Shown in pieces: positions 33,950 through 45,794 of a stretch of 64,000 nt of DNA. The notes under the pieces were generated by a model that was not told where the DNA came from, made no database searches, and saw only the letters and a program-made list of their open reading frames with translations. Source of the DNA: Nepenthes gracilis. Lineage: Eukaryota > Streptophyta > Magnoliopsida > Caryophyllales > Nepenthaceae. The stretch lies in the NCBI GenBank assembly GCA_033239525.1, contig BSYO01000014.1:2989351-3053350 (forward strand), given 5' to 3'. Within the stretch, counting starts at the first letter, position 1. Every line of letters starts with the position of its first letter. A program made the position numbers and the translations under genes.

Positions 33950-35930
33950 ACACACTATTAGTTGGCACAGAATTTAACAGTATGGATGATACCTGAGATT
34001 TTTGGAAGGACTATGGTAAAAAAACGGGTTTTAGTATACGAAGAAATTTTATAAGAAAGTCAAAAATTAATAATATTGAAATTTGTAGAAGGTTTACCTA
34101 TACAAAAAAAAGGTAAGAGAAAAATAAATAAAAGAAGTGAAAAAAATACAATATAAAGGTAGAAAATTTGATGCAGATGTAAAGTGATAATGGAAGTGGT
34201 GCTTGTTTGAGAGATAATGAAAATTGTTGTTATAATGTTTATGTCAAAATACAATCACGAACTTAAACTACCTGAAATAAGATATTTTTTGAGATCATAA
34301 AGGAAAGTGTCAGCTGTATAAGGCTAATTTATTGAGATGACTCATGACATTGGATTGAGACCAAGAGAGACATTTAATCTCACGATAATAAAGGCTAGGG
34401 ATTGTAGATTGGTTGGCTATATAGTGGAAGAATAAAAGGCATACCTTCATACCAGGCGCCAGCAGCACATGTAATACGATGAAGCAAAGGCTATTTTAAT
34501 GTATTTTTAAAAATAAAAAATTTTGAATTTTTCTATGAGTTACAGTTAGATTTTGATGACTATGTGATTAATATCTTTTGGACTGATACGGAGATAATAT
34601 TAAATTATCAATGTTTTAGAGATATTGTCATATTTGATACTATTTACAGGACGAATAAAGGTTTAAGACCGTTCAATACCTGCATTGGGTTTAACTACTA
34701 TAAGCAGATAGTGGTATTTTCTGCTACTTTATTATATAATGAGATAGCTAATTTATTTGCATAGTTATTTAAGACATTTTTTTGTTGTCATGGTGGCAAA
34801 GCTCCCATTACCATTTTTATTGATCAAAATACCGCTGTGGCTAAAACTCTTAAATTGGTGATTACTAGTACCTGTCATAAGCCATGTACATGGCATATCT
34901 TAAAGAATACTATGATGCATTTAGTTACCTGTTTAGATTTATTGGCCGTATTTAAATCTTGTATATTTCTATAATTGATGAGTCTGACTTTGATAATATA
35001 TGGGCAAGTATTGTGTCAAATAAAGGAGAGTCTCATACCCGCACGTATTTGGAAGGAATATACGTGTTACGTTATAAACGAGTATATTATTATATGAGGA
35101 AAGCTTTTTCGTTAAATATTAGAAGTATGTAACTTTCAAAAAGTTTGAATAGTGATCTAAAAACCCATTTAAAATATAATTTTAATTTAAGAGATTTTTT
35201 TAATTATTTTAAACAAGTTGAGAAGAAGCGTGAAAGAGAATTATTTACAAATTATGAATCAATGTAAAAGTTATCAAATTTAATCATGACTAATTCTATT
35301 GATGACACAGTTGATAAAAATTTATACGTCAATTATTTTCAAGATGGTATAATATGAGATGATGGAAGCATCAAGTTGGCATCATGGGATCACGATAGGA
35401 CCCCATATATATCCTCATATCCTATGCTAATATGAGACTTTTAGTAAAGGTTATTTTTGAGTGTGTGACTGAAGTGATTGAATGTAAATGTCGATTGATG
35501 GAGACTAACGGAATGATTTATGCATATATCTTTAAAGTGTTTAACATTCATGACTGACTGTCATATTTAGTAGGTGGACAAAAAGGCAAGATTTTACACA
35601 TCTGCCTTGTGTTCCGATCGTTCATTATTAGATGATAACTTACAAACGCGGTTAGAAATGATGATATTCAAGGTGATGAGAAGCTATTTATTAGTTAGAG
35701 GTTATCTTGGGGTGAGAGAAAAATACAAGACAATATCACCAAAATGGATGATATAGTGCAAAATTTTTTAAATTTACAAGTTGGTGATAGGACAATAAAT
35801 GATGCATCAATTCCATAACAATTTGCCAAAGAAAGTGTCAAAGGTGTTAAAAATCATAATAGACAGAGAGTGACCAAACAACTCAACAGTTATTTAGAAA
35901 AACGGAAAGGTAAGAAAAAAGATCAGGTTG
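33950..35930 (+). pseudogene. FAR1/FRS-type (Mutator-derived) gene, degenerate
   Basis: FAR1-related proteins are transcription factors derived from MULE transposases. Three parts are recognisable. Near 33960 is the N-terminal FAR1 DNA-binding domain (FWKDYGKKTGFSIRRNF). At 34570-34960 is the MULE transposase core (TDTEIILNYQCFRDIVIFDT, IYRTNKGLRPFNT, CHKPCTWHILKNTMMHL). At 35574-35756 is the C-terminal region (KKARFYTSALCSDRSLLDDN). Many in-frame stops and frameshifts break it, including TGA or TAG at conserved positions in the first domain. The remaining stretch up to 35900 carries basic VKGVKNHNRQRVTK-like residues typical of the family's tail. It is a pseudogene. Confidence 0.8.
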
Positions 35931-37590
35931 TTGTTTTTTTAGTTAAAAAAACTTGTCAAACAATTTTTATTATATTTATGTAGTTTAACACTTTTTTTTT
36001 TTTTGTAACGATTGGTGCAGCTAGCTTGCTGTCAAATAGCCAACATCAACCGGTTGTACAACTATTAGACCGTCACTATCAGCCACCTCATCTAATATCA
36101 TATCATCAATATCAACCATTTGTAATGACTTACATACAATTGTTACAGGTACCTCGTTGTGTATCATTCTAACTTATTATTATTTTTATATAATTATTAT
36201 ATTACTAGTTCTAATTTACTTGTTCATTTCGTATGAACAACATACGACTATATCTCCAAATTCAGGGAGCACTAGTCAGTTGACATAGATATTTTTGAAT
36301 AGTAAAATAGAATTTATTAGGCCAAGCGTTGGTAGTCCCTTGAAAAGGACTTGAAAGAAATGTAAGAAATGCTCCTTTCTACCGATTTTCAGATCATTGA
36401 TTTTCTTTTTGGCTACTATCTTTTTGTTTAGTATTTAGTTTGATGATCTTTTTTTCGTTCATTATCAGACATTTTTCATTAATGAACCTCAAAATATATA
36501 TATATATATTTTGGAGAATAAATTAAAGAAGAAGAAGAAGAAGACAAATGGCTCCGCCATAAGGAAGCAGCCGCTGCCACCTTAGATATTGTGGTGGAAA
36601 GATCAATGGAATGAGGTGGAGAAAATATAAGTTTCTTTTCTTTATCAAATTTCCATTCTAAGTTTTTCTTAAGTTTGGTATATAAATTTGGGCCATTTTT
36701 TTTAGGTCAAGGGCAATTTTTTTTTGTAAGTAAATAAAGTTATATTAAAGAAAAGAAATTTTACAAAGAATAAGACTATATTCAAATTTTAAGTGTTTTG
36801 TCAACTTAAAATTAGAATATAGTCGCACAGATAGACCCGGAGCACCACCATGGAGCACGATCAAGGGCAAATCCAAATGCAGAATGCAAGGGAATCTCAA
36901 AGAGTGATACCAACTGCACGATTTCGCTCAATGCACTGCAGATTTTGGAACAATTAACAGAAAGGGGGAGGGAAGTACTGACAGAAGGAAGAGAAGTCAC
37001 AGAGAGTTCGAGAAAGAAGATGAGAGAGAGAGAGATTTGGGAATTAACTTTTTCTGCCTTCATTTCTCCCATTTCGTCCCTTCATAACCAAACAGATTGA
37101 TAACAGAATTAGGTATGAGAGTGTAGGGCCCCACGTGAGTAACAAACAGAATACTCATAATAACAAAAAACTATGGCAAATAACAAAATACTATGGCGTC
37201 TTATAATTCAAATAAAATCACGGTATCTTCCGGGTGTTCGGATGTTTCGGTTGTTGCGTCGCACTGCCGTGTGGGCTCCATCCTGGTGCACGGGTTGAGT
37301 CGAGGTTCGGAACGAGTCTCCAGCAGCTAGGCCCGTAACAAAGAGTTTTGGGTGCAAAATGGAAAACAGCTAGCCCATAAAAGAAGTAGCCTTATGAGGA
37401 TAAGCATAAACCCTAATGTGAAAATATCCATGGTGAACACTCCAAATGACCCCAAACAGAGGAAACCGGATTTCACATGCCATTGTTGCTTATTAGCAGC
37501 AATCCTAATTGTTGCCAATTATGGAAAAAATGCCTCTATATTTATGTAATTGTTACCTTAAGGAAAAAAATCCTGTAATTATGCACAATT
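35931..37590. other. Intergenic, with a GAA microsatellite
   Basis: (GAA)n occurs at about 36525-36543 and a short (TA)n at 36497-36509. No gene or mobile-element termini were recognised. Confidence 0.55.
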
Positions 37591-37597
37591 CACTATG

Positions 37598-37826
37598 GTG
37601 GCATTTGGTAGCCCGGAATAGAAATTATATTCCGGGCTAATTCTCACGGGAATTATAATTCTCATGTTTGGTTGAAAAATAAGTTGGGAATAAATATTTT
37701 CGGAAAATATTTATTCCCGAATTCAAAGAAAAATTTATTCCCGCGTGAAATATGGTATTATTTATTCTCAATGAATTGAGAATTACTATTCCTGCACCAC
37801 TTTTGTAATATTTTAAAATTGCCCTC

Positions 37827-37857
<31 letters not shown>

Positions 37858-38075
37858 CTATTATTATCATTATTATTATTATTATTATCACTATTCCCAC
37901 CTTATTCATCATATTATTTTACAAACCAAATAATTGAATACTAATTTTTATTTTATTCTATTTTAACAACCAAATATATGAATAACAATTTCAACTTTAT
38001 TCATATCCTATTCTATTCCCTGTAAATAAATATTCTATTCTCACCTTATTTCATTCCAATAATCAAACGTATCAT
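37598..38075. mobile_element. MITE-like element with CGTTTGG-type ends
   Basis: The left end GGCATTTGGTAGCCCGGAAT and the right end ATTCCAATAATCAAACG are imperfect inverted repeats. The interior carries mirrored ATTCTATTCC and GGAATAGAAAT segments. A (TTA)n run at 37830-37889 has expanded inside. The target duplication is not resolved. Confidence 0.5.
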
Positions 38076-38720
38076 AAGGTTTTAATCCCTGTTAAACTCA
38101 TAAGACTAAGCTTTAAGAAAAATTTATAATTAGTTGTAACAATTATTTGTCATTATCAGGAACCCCCCCCCTCCCCCAAAACCCAATTGCGGTCCAACTC
38201 TCTGCTTGTCACTACACAACCCAATTGCATCCACCCCATGTCACTACACATTAGGGTAGATATGGTATGATGGGAACGCAACAATAAACCAACCACCGGA
38301 GATTTATAGCAAAGCACCGCTGAAGAACAGATCGAAGATGGAAAGGAGGAGAGAAGAAGAGAGAAGATTTGTAGAAGAAAATGAAAATCGCCATTGCACC
38401 CACTGTCTTCCTATTTAAATTTTAAGGTTCGGTGCGCTGTATTCTCAACCGTCAAATTAAACCAACAGATGGCTAAGATCTTATTAGGTGAGAAATAATC
38501 TCCAATGTTGGATTAAATTTAAAATCCGATTGCAAGTATTATAACCTACTTGTTAAACGCGGGCCGTCTGATCTATACATTATATCAACAATTCATTTTT
38601 TTTTTTAAAAAAAAACATTATTTACAATAAACCCTATATTTTGTTTTTTTTTTTTCTAAAAAAATATATATTGAATTTTTGGCAATACTCGGATTTTTAA
38701 AAGTAGTGTCGGTACCCTTA
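38076..38720. other. Intergenic, possible promoter of the bL31 gene
   Basis: It contains a poly-C run at 38163-38174 and a poly-A/T-rich part before 38740. No ORF was recognised. Confidence 0.35.
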
Positions 38721-38736
38721 AATAAAATCTATTTAC

Positions 38737-38796
38737 TTGCAGAACAGTAGTCGAATTCGAAACGCTAGGGCTCATAGAGGAGGGCATCGTCTGCGC
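38737..38796 (+). other. Possible 5' untranslated exon of the bL31 gene
   Basis: The sequence ending TCTGCGCC/GTGAGTTTCC has the look of a plant leader exon with a strong donor. The first plausible acceptor leading into the bL31 CDS is at 43299. The link is an inference. Confidence 0.35.
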
Positions 38797-38799
38797 CGT

Positions 38800-40370
38800 G
38801 AGTTTCCCGCATTCTCAGTCTGCTCTAAATCTCGACTTATCGCTTTTATACGATTGAAATTCACAGAAACGCAACTTTTGATGTCCTCTTCTCGTTCTGA
38901 ATGTATCTATCTTGCTCTCTGTACTTCTTTTCATCTTCACCAACTTTTTCTAGATAGTGGATCCTGTCTGTTTGCTGAGAATAATTAAGAAAGAGATAAA
39001 ATTTCGGACTGTGCTTACTTTCTCTGTCCGGCATTTTTCACTTAGGTAGCGGCAGCTTGATTTTGCTGGGTTTATCCATTGGTTCTCGTGGATGCACTCT
39101 TTTGCAGACTAGGTGTTCGATCTTGTGCCCCTGCGAAGAGGCATGAGATGTAATAGATATTCCAAAATTCGATTTCCATGGACAAGATATGTACTGGCTT
39201 ATTGCCTACGTCGATATACCAAGAGGTTGCTTTGGAATACGCTTATATTACTTTGGAATGAAACAATGGCAGCGATTCACCAAGATTATATAGGGATACC
39301 TCCATAGGTGTGGACGCTTTGTTGGGCATATGTAAAAGTTGAATAGATAAGAGTTTTGGTTAATGCAATTAAAAATTTGTTTAGAAAGATTAACAAAGAA
39401 GAAGCAAAGTGTTTGGCCCCTGTCTTTATTTCTTCGTAAATGAAAATCATAAATCTTTCCATATATTATTTTCTAATTAGCAGATGTACTTCTATTTATT
39501 TCTACCTTTCATTGGGAGGAGGTGTCAATTTGGTTGCACCAACTATTTTGTGGCCAACTTGGATAGTCTATGTTAGGATTTGGGAAGATGAGTAATGCTA
39601 AAATAGCAAATAATAGCGGGACATAACACCTAATTTTCATGAAAAAACCCCCGAAGAGGGAAAAACCAGGGATGACAGAGGAGAAGTTTTACTAATGTGG
39701 AAAGGAAAATACAAGAGGAATATAAGAGGAGGCTCAAGGTTCTCTCAAAAGCTTACAATAAACGACTCTCGTATAAACCCTAAAACAAAAAATGTATGTA
39801 TACCTTGAGAGGCTGCTTGAGCTGCCATTTTTCGGCTTGCCAATAGAAACCTATTCAACCCTTCAACATAAGCAAATTCTCGCGAAAAGCTGCCCCTAAA
39901 GCCTTTATTACGCAAAATGTTGCGTGAAATTCTGCTGTAGCCAAACAACAATAGAATTTTGCACTGCAGACTTTTCGGATTGAACAAAACATATTCCGGA
40001 TACACTTAATAGTTTGCTATACTTAATGGCATATGCTTGAATTCCTTGGAATCCAGTTAAGTATTTATTGTGATTTGTGACCCAATTTTGTTGAGCAAAG
40101 CTGGAAGGAAGAATTTTATTGGTTTGTCATGATCATTTTTTGGTATGCAGATCAGATTGTTATGTTGCTTTGTGGGGTTTTATCTTGTAATGTTGATTGT
40201 CGTGTTGCTTCAGATTAAGGATTTGAACGTTTTGTATTAAGTGCTTTTTTTCTCTGGCACTGAGAGCATCATCTCTCCATCACCAGTGGACAAATAGGCC
40301 TGCCATTGAAGCACTTGAATACCCAATTGCAGTTATGGTCCTCCTTATGGAGATACTTTCATATATTCCC
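38800..40370. other. Probable long intron or intergenic stretch before bL31
   Basis: No coding domain was recognised; short ORFs here lack conserved motifs. AAAAACCCCCGAAGAGGGAA near 39643 suggests an old retrotransposon relic, but its ends are not visible. Confidence 0.4.
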
Positions 40371-40379
40371 AATGGTTAG

Positions 40380-40510
40380 TATTAGAAGTTGACTGAATGA
40401 ATGGTGGAAATTGAATAGTCATTTGAATCACTTTGTGCAATCTCTATTATTCATCCATCCATCTTTTAATCCTAACCGTTAGGTGGATATGGGAGAATCA
40501 CTGTTGGGAG
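40380..40510 (+). repeat. Dispersed repeat family B, copy 2
   Basis: It has AATAGTCATTTGAATC and CGTTAGGTGGATATGGG in the same order as at 3740-3890. Confidence 0.45.
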
Positions 40511-40824
40511 CACCAATAACAGATCTTGTGAATATCCATGTGTAATTTCTTTAGCTCCTCCTTTCCCATCTTACTGTTTTGTGCCGAATGAATTCAGTCT
40601 CTTTTGGTGTTTGTTATAAAGCTTAATATCAAATAAGTGTGTTAACTGTAAAGTCACTATTTCCTATCTGGTCTTGCTGCTTTTGACGCATGATTATGAA
40701 CTTTGGTCTGATTTGTTTTCTAGATATTAATCTGATGATCATGGATTGATCTTATCTGGGTTTGCAAATCCCAAGTTCAACTATGAGGTTTTGGTTTTCT
40801 AATCGTGCAACTCCATCATTGATG

Positions 40825-40972
40825 TAAACATTGGTTGATATGTATCGATATTGGACCCCTTAATATCAATATTTTTCAATACCGTAACAATATCGTGATA
40901 TGTTGCCATATATATGATAAGATGATATGTTTCTATCATCTTATGATTTTTAAAAATTTTTTTTTCTAATAT
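40825..40972 (+). repeat. CGATAT family copy G, left part
   Basis: GATATGTATCGATATTGGAC, AATATTTTTCAATACCG and ATATCGTGATATGTTGCC mark the family. It stops at the solo LTR and resumes at 42648. Confidence 0.7.
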
Positions 40973-42647
40973 TGTTGCGTCCCGGGTCCGCGGTTGCCGT
41001 ACGGATTAGAGAGCCTTCGGATTCCCTAGCACGTGGCGGCGTCGGGAGAAGGATCCAGTCTCCGTCTCTATGAACCTGGACCTGCACAACACAAACAATA
41101 AGCGAGAGGTTAGAGGCCGACGGGGGGTTTTGGTCCCCCATCGGCACTCCGACGCTCAAGTCAGATATCTTCCGAAATAAACGGAGAAATGCATGCATAA
41201 GATGCGAGAATGAGGGGAGTGCGAGAGGGATGTGGTCGGAGGCGTGAACTCCATGAATGCGCCCGGCAGAGGGCGGCTAATTTGCATACCCGCAGAGGGT
41301 GATTTGTGGTGCGCCCGGCAGAGGGGCGGCTTATAGGTGCGCCCGCGGAGGGCGGCTTTTAGATGTTCGTGGGCCTCAGGTAATATTTGGAGATATCCCG
41401 GAATATGCCGGAACGAGTGCGGGGCCCGTTGGGCCCGTTCAACCACACTGCCCGAGTGGGCCGTTGAGCCCCGTGACTAGGCGGGTCAACTAAGGGGGGC
41501 CGTACAATCCTGCCCGGCACTTTCTGGGCGGACCGTGGAATGACCGCTCGGTCTGATCTGATGCTGGGCGGCTTCTTGAGGAGCCGTATGCCCTTTCTGC
41601 TTGATGGTGCTGAGCGCCATTTGAGAGACTTGCTGCTGATGTGTCTGGGTTATGCTCTCGGAGGGCTCTGCGGCGCCAGGCTTGACCGAGAACATCGGTA
41701 AGCTCTGGGCGGCCCCATTTGGCCGGATTCTGAAGATGGTTACGGGCGCCATGGCAGGGAAAGGGACCTGCTCTCCATTCTGCCGAGAGCCTTAGTTTAG
41801 AGAGAGCTCTCGGGTTCTTCTGTCGTCGAGAAGCTCCGGGCTCTTCCTTCGGGAGGCCGTTGCCGTGAGGACAGGCCGCCGCCTAAAGGGGACCTCACGC
41901 TCTGTTTTCGGGTGAGAACGTGAGGAGGAAGGGTGGTCACTGTTGTGAGCCTTGCGCCGCCCTGTTAGGGGAAAAAGCAGTTGTACTCCATTGTTGGTGA
42001 ACTCGGGTTTCGATCGGCTTGATCTGGGGAGGAATTGTTGGGCACTAAGGCTCGAAGGGCTTTAAGCTCAATTCCACAAAGACAGAGGGTCTGGCCTTGT
42101 TTCTGGAAATGGGGACGGAAGAGCCGTATGCCGTCGCCGGAAGCGCCTGCGTCCTATTCCGCCGGTGGTGAGAGCGGAGACCGTCAGATTTGGTTGCTGG
42201 GAGTCCCAGTTTCACCATCAGGGACCTTGGGCTTCTCTTTCACGACGACAGGGGGCTGGGTGTTGCTTCCGGAAGCTCTGAGCTTCGCCCAACCTGTCGA
42301 TGGCAGAGAGAGAACGCCATCAGGGAGGAATCCTTCACTGCGAGAGAGAGAGAGAGATTTCGTCTTCGTTAGAGCCGCAGACGGCGCTAACCCCTTTTCC
42401 TCCATTCTTTTCCCCTTTTTGCCTCCCTTTTCCGGCGAGGTCAGAGAGAGGGAGAGATGATGAGCGGGCTGTCCTTCCTCTGCCCAAGACAGAGGCCAGC
42501 TAGGAGATGCCAGAGAAGCGTGCCCTCTTTGGCCTTTTATGGGGAAAGGAATAAACACTTTCCCGCCAAAACGAATGTATTTCCCGCCTTTTGCCTTGGG
42601 CCTTCCTCCGGGCCGTGTTTTATGGGCCCGTATGTTGGGACCCAACA
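40973..42647. mobile_element. Solo LTR 2 with AATAT target duplication
   Basis: The 1,675-bp segment is GC-richer than its flanks. It begins TGTTGCGTCCCGGG and ends TTGGGACCCAACA (inverted TGTTG...CAACA tips). AATAT flanks it at 40968-40972 and 42648-42652. It lies inside a CGATAT repeat. Short ORFs within it have no recognisable domain. Repeated GCGCCCGGCAGAGGG motifs occur at 41258-41340. Superfamily not determined. Confidence 0.88.
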
Positions 42648-42726
42648 AATATGTTTAACACTGATACATATTGTTTAATACCGATTTGGCCGCAATCGGT
42701 ACCAATGCTGATATTTTTATCCATAG
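42648..42726 (+). repeat. CGATAT family copy G, right part
   Basis: ACTGATACATATTG and CAATGCTGATATTTTTATCC complete the copy split by solo LTR 2. Confidence 0.65.
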
Positions 42727-43302
42727 ACACCATACAATCAAATTATGATTGCTCACTTGTTAGGATGTTCTAGTCCGTGACTTGCTTTTCCCCGGACTAT
42801 GCTTCTCACCTCCATTAACCATTTCAGGACGACTTATCCTCTTCATCTCGAAAGATGTAGTATGATGAAATTTGTGTTTATCAAATAATCCCTTTCCTTT
42901 TATGAAACTTCTTTTATGGATTTCAAAAAGAATGTGGGGCTGTTTTTAACCTATGAAATTGCATCCTAGTAAGTCAAGTCACTTGTTGCTGTAGGAGCAT
43001 CATCATGGCGATCAAATAGCTGAAAAATCACATGATTTTCTAGTCTGTTTGTTGTTGCCTAAAAACAAATGCCAATTGTACGGATTAGCGTGTAATTGAA
43101 ATTAGGATGCTACTTAGAAAATAGCAGCTGAAATGCTCTGAGCTTGATTAAGTTGAGCTAAACATGACTTGTTGCTAACAATTAACATAAATGCTGCATG
43201 AAAGGGAAAATCCAAAGCTGTAATTAAAAGGCCTTAATCCATTTCATAAACAGTTTTGCTTCTTTGTTAAATTTAAACCTGAAGAATTTCGTTTTCTAGG
43301 AG

Positions 43303-43509
43303 ATGAAGAAGGGATTGCACCCACAGATGCAATGGATCTCCTATGTAACTCAGAGCGGCAGATTGATGCACATTACGATGACCAAAATTCATCGAGTTGG
43401 TAAGGTTTATCACTTCAGAGCAAGACGGCAAATGGCTCAAAGCTTGGGGCAGATTGCCAAGTTTAATCGTCGCTACGGGGAGAAGACTGAGGCAAATGAA
43501 GAGAAATAA
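43303..43509 (+). CDS. bL31-type organellar ribosomal protein
   Basis: A 68-residue protein starts MKKGLHPQMQWISYVTQSGR and continues MTKIHRVGKVYHFRARRQMA and LGQIAKFNRRYG. The MKKG[IL]HP start and the small size fit the bacterial L31 (bL31) family as encoded in plant nuclear genomes, probably for mitochondrial ribosomes. ATG at 43303 lies three bases after a splice acceptor (GTTTTCTAG, exon from 43300), so a 5' untranslated exon lies upstream, perhaps at 38737-38796. It is a single coding exon ending TAA at 43507-43509. The protein has no visible cleavable presequence; related plant proteins are also this short. It looks intact. Confidence 0.8.
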   Translation: MKKGLHPQMQWISYVTQSGRLMHITMTKIHRVGKVYHFRARRQMAQSLGQIAKFNRRYGEKTEANEEK

Positions 43510-43750
43510 ATTTTCTGGAGTTGACACAACGAAAGGTGAGACACTGCCTCTTATCATACTATCTATTTTCGGATAAAAGTTTCAGATCCATATGCAAAGC
43601 ATGCACTTGTAGTTGTTCTACTTAGGTTGGTTTTCGGGTTTTTCGTGAATCAAGCCTACTTATAGTTGGACTTAATGTCTTGGATCATTCGGCATGATGT
43701 TGGTCCTCAATTGCTCTCTTTATGTATCTAAATAAATTACTGATCCAGAA

Positions 43751-43995
43751 TTTTTTTTTTTTTTTTTGGGAGGGATGAGTAAACTGTAAGGCTCCTTCCC
43801 TGGTTCTAATACATTCCTTGATTTCGAAAAGAGGAGCCAAACTACCAGGACATTCGCCGAGCCAAGACAAGAAAATGTTCCGGAAATCAATTTTAAAAAG
43901 AAGATTATTACCTGCTCGGAGAATAGGCCAATTCCTTTTTATTTGCTCCTCAGGAACATTTGTCTGTAACTCCTTTACCTTTTGGCATATTTTTT
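43751..43995 (-). mobile_element. LINE-like 3' end, minus strand
   Basis: A 17-base poly-T (43751-43767) is a poly-A tail on the minus strand. It is preceded on that strand by CTTACAGTTTACTCATCCCT-type sequence, like the 3' end of a truncated LINE. Coding remains are not clear here. Confidence 0.4.
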
Positions 43996-44214
43996 TATTT
44001 TCAGATATAAAAAAATCTAACGGTTCTTACTTTATATTAATTAAAAAATTAAAAAAAATGTGCTAATAGTTATATTTTTGAGTAATTTTTCACAATATTG
44101 ATATTTCAGTACTTTAATGTTTTGAAAAAAAAAAAAACTTATTTCTTAATAACCATGGAATACTCATGGCGTATGAGCCCTGTGGGGTAAAGTCCCTGAA
44201 ACCTCCCCCAGCCC

Positions 44215-44630
44215 CCCAAAAAGAGCGGTCACCATCCAGCCACCACCGCTCGAGGTCCTGCCTCTGTTAGAAGTATCGGTAACCCCCAAAGTCTAAGCAC
44301 TTTCAAGCTCTGGGAGTTTCCCTTAAATCTAGAAGTAGATAGTTTGTCTCTCATCCAATAACAAATAAAGTTCACCACTTGTTCCTCCGACCTCGGAGAC
44401 TTTAGATGAAGTTCATGCCAAATGAAATGGACTGCTCCAGCCAAGGCAAGGCGATGAGAAATCGGCATTGCACGTCTACCTTTTTGCCTAATAGCAGCCG
44501 GAGAATAATTCTTCTCCAATCTGGATAAGGCCAAAAACAGCAGGCCTTCCTATAAACCTTGATCCTTACCCAAAAAGATGAAGGGCACCGGAAGAACAGG
44601 TGAGCCTGTGACTCCGAATAATAGATGAAA
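44215..44630 (-). pseudogene. LINE ORF2 C-terminal fragment (zinc-binding RT region)
   Basis: The minus strand encodes ESQAHLFFRCPSSFWVRIKV, the zf-RVT region that follows plant LINE reverse transcriptases. ALAGAVHFIWHELHLKSPRS and EEQVVNFICYWMRDKLSTS follow in a neighbouring frame. The RT itself is missing. The 5' side on the minus strand ends at the CGATAT repeat at 44626. It is a non-functional remnant. Confidence 0.7.
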
Positions 44631-44830
44631 ATATTAGCCGATGTGTATCGGCATTGGCTTTCTGATACCGATATTTTTAAATATTGTGACAACATCGTAT
44701 AATATCGGCCAATTTTTACCCGTCAGTTTGCAATTCTCAGTATCTTTTTTTTTTTTGATATATTCCATATTGACACGTATTGTACTATTTGTATCTTACT
44801 GAGTCTACCTATAGTAGAAGGCCGCATGAT
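44626..44830 (+). repeat. CGATAT family copy H
   Basis: It starts GATGAAAATATTAGCCGATG and contains TGATACCGATATTTTTAAAT and CATATTGACACGTATTG. It abuts the LINE fragment. Confidence 0.6.
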
Positions 44831-45790
44831 GAAGGTATGGGAAGGTAGGAAGCCCGACGGTTCAAATAAGAAAAAACTTTAATTGGCTTCGATCAATATT
44901 GCCTTGGCTTTTTCCTAGACAAAACTGGAGTTTTTTCCATGGGCCAATTTCAATCTCTTTTCTTGCTGGTGCAGGTGAGCAAACCATCCATTGTTAGGTA
45001 AGCAGTGTCGAGCAAGAACCTGTTTTTTTTTTTATAATTTTTTTTCATCTAAATCGACCATGTTGTTTTCCCTAGTGAGATGAAATGAATGCTTTGCATC
45101 CATTTTCTTGCCCCTACTGATGTGAAAATGGTTAGACTGTCATAACATTCTGGGTTGCCACCACAGCTGGTAGTCCGTAGTTAACTTGATTTTTGACGGC
45201 TCGGGTACCAGCAATCCCATCGAACCCACCTGATAGTAAGCCAGCAGGACATCTGACCAAGGTTTGCTTGGCTCGTGGTAGGCCTGCTCTCAGATTAAGA
45301 ACGCGCATTGTCGCATTCTACCTAGGATATCATGCTACAGAGATACTGTCTTGTTGATGGAAGAAAAACTTAATAGCCAATCAGTTTGAGAGAAAATCCT
45401 CCGGGCTTTTGAACTCATTAAAGACAAATTCGCTAAGAAATAAACTTACAACCCATATGATAAAGATCCATGCCGGTTCTTTTTAACATGTGACCCGTAT
45501 CAAAGACCCTAATCTACTTCTTATTAGCCCTCCGGGTCACGGATTCAGATTCCGTTTTGACTTGTTGGGTTTTTCTTCACGGACTCGGAGGATTTTCAAA
45601 CTGGTGAAATTCCGACCTCTTGGCCAACTATAGAACTTTGTATGTTAACATGTTTTGATTTGTATTTAGAGGCTAAGGTTGATAGACTTTTGGAAGCTTT
45701 GAGCATTGGCCACAATTAAACCATAAAATATTCATGATGCATTATTTCTTGGGGAGCTTTTTATTTTATTTTCACTTTATTTTTTAAAAT
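44831..45790. other. Intergenic, no feature recognised
   Basis: Mixed-composition sequence without conserved ORF, repeat ends or RNA gene that I can support. Confidence 0.5.
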
Positions 45791-45794
45791 TTTT

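Noticed and set aside
39113..39307. A 64-codon ORF that might be a coding exon near bL31.
   Set aside because: No conserved motif and no supporting splice arrangement were found.
42035..42648. ORFs of 141 and 154 codons on opposite strands.
   Set aside because: They lie within solo LTR 2 and show no domain.
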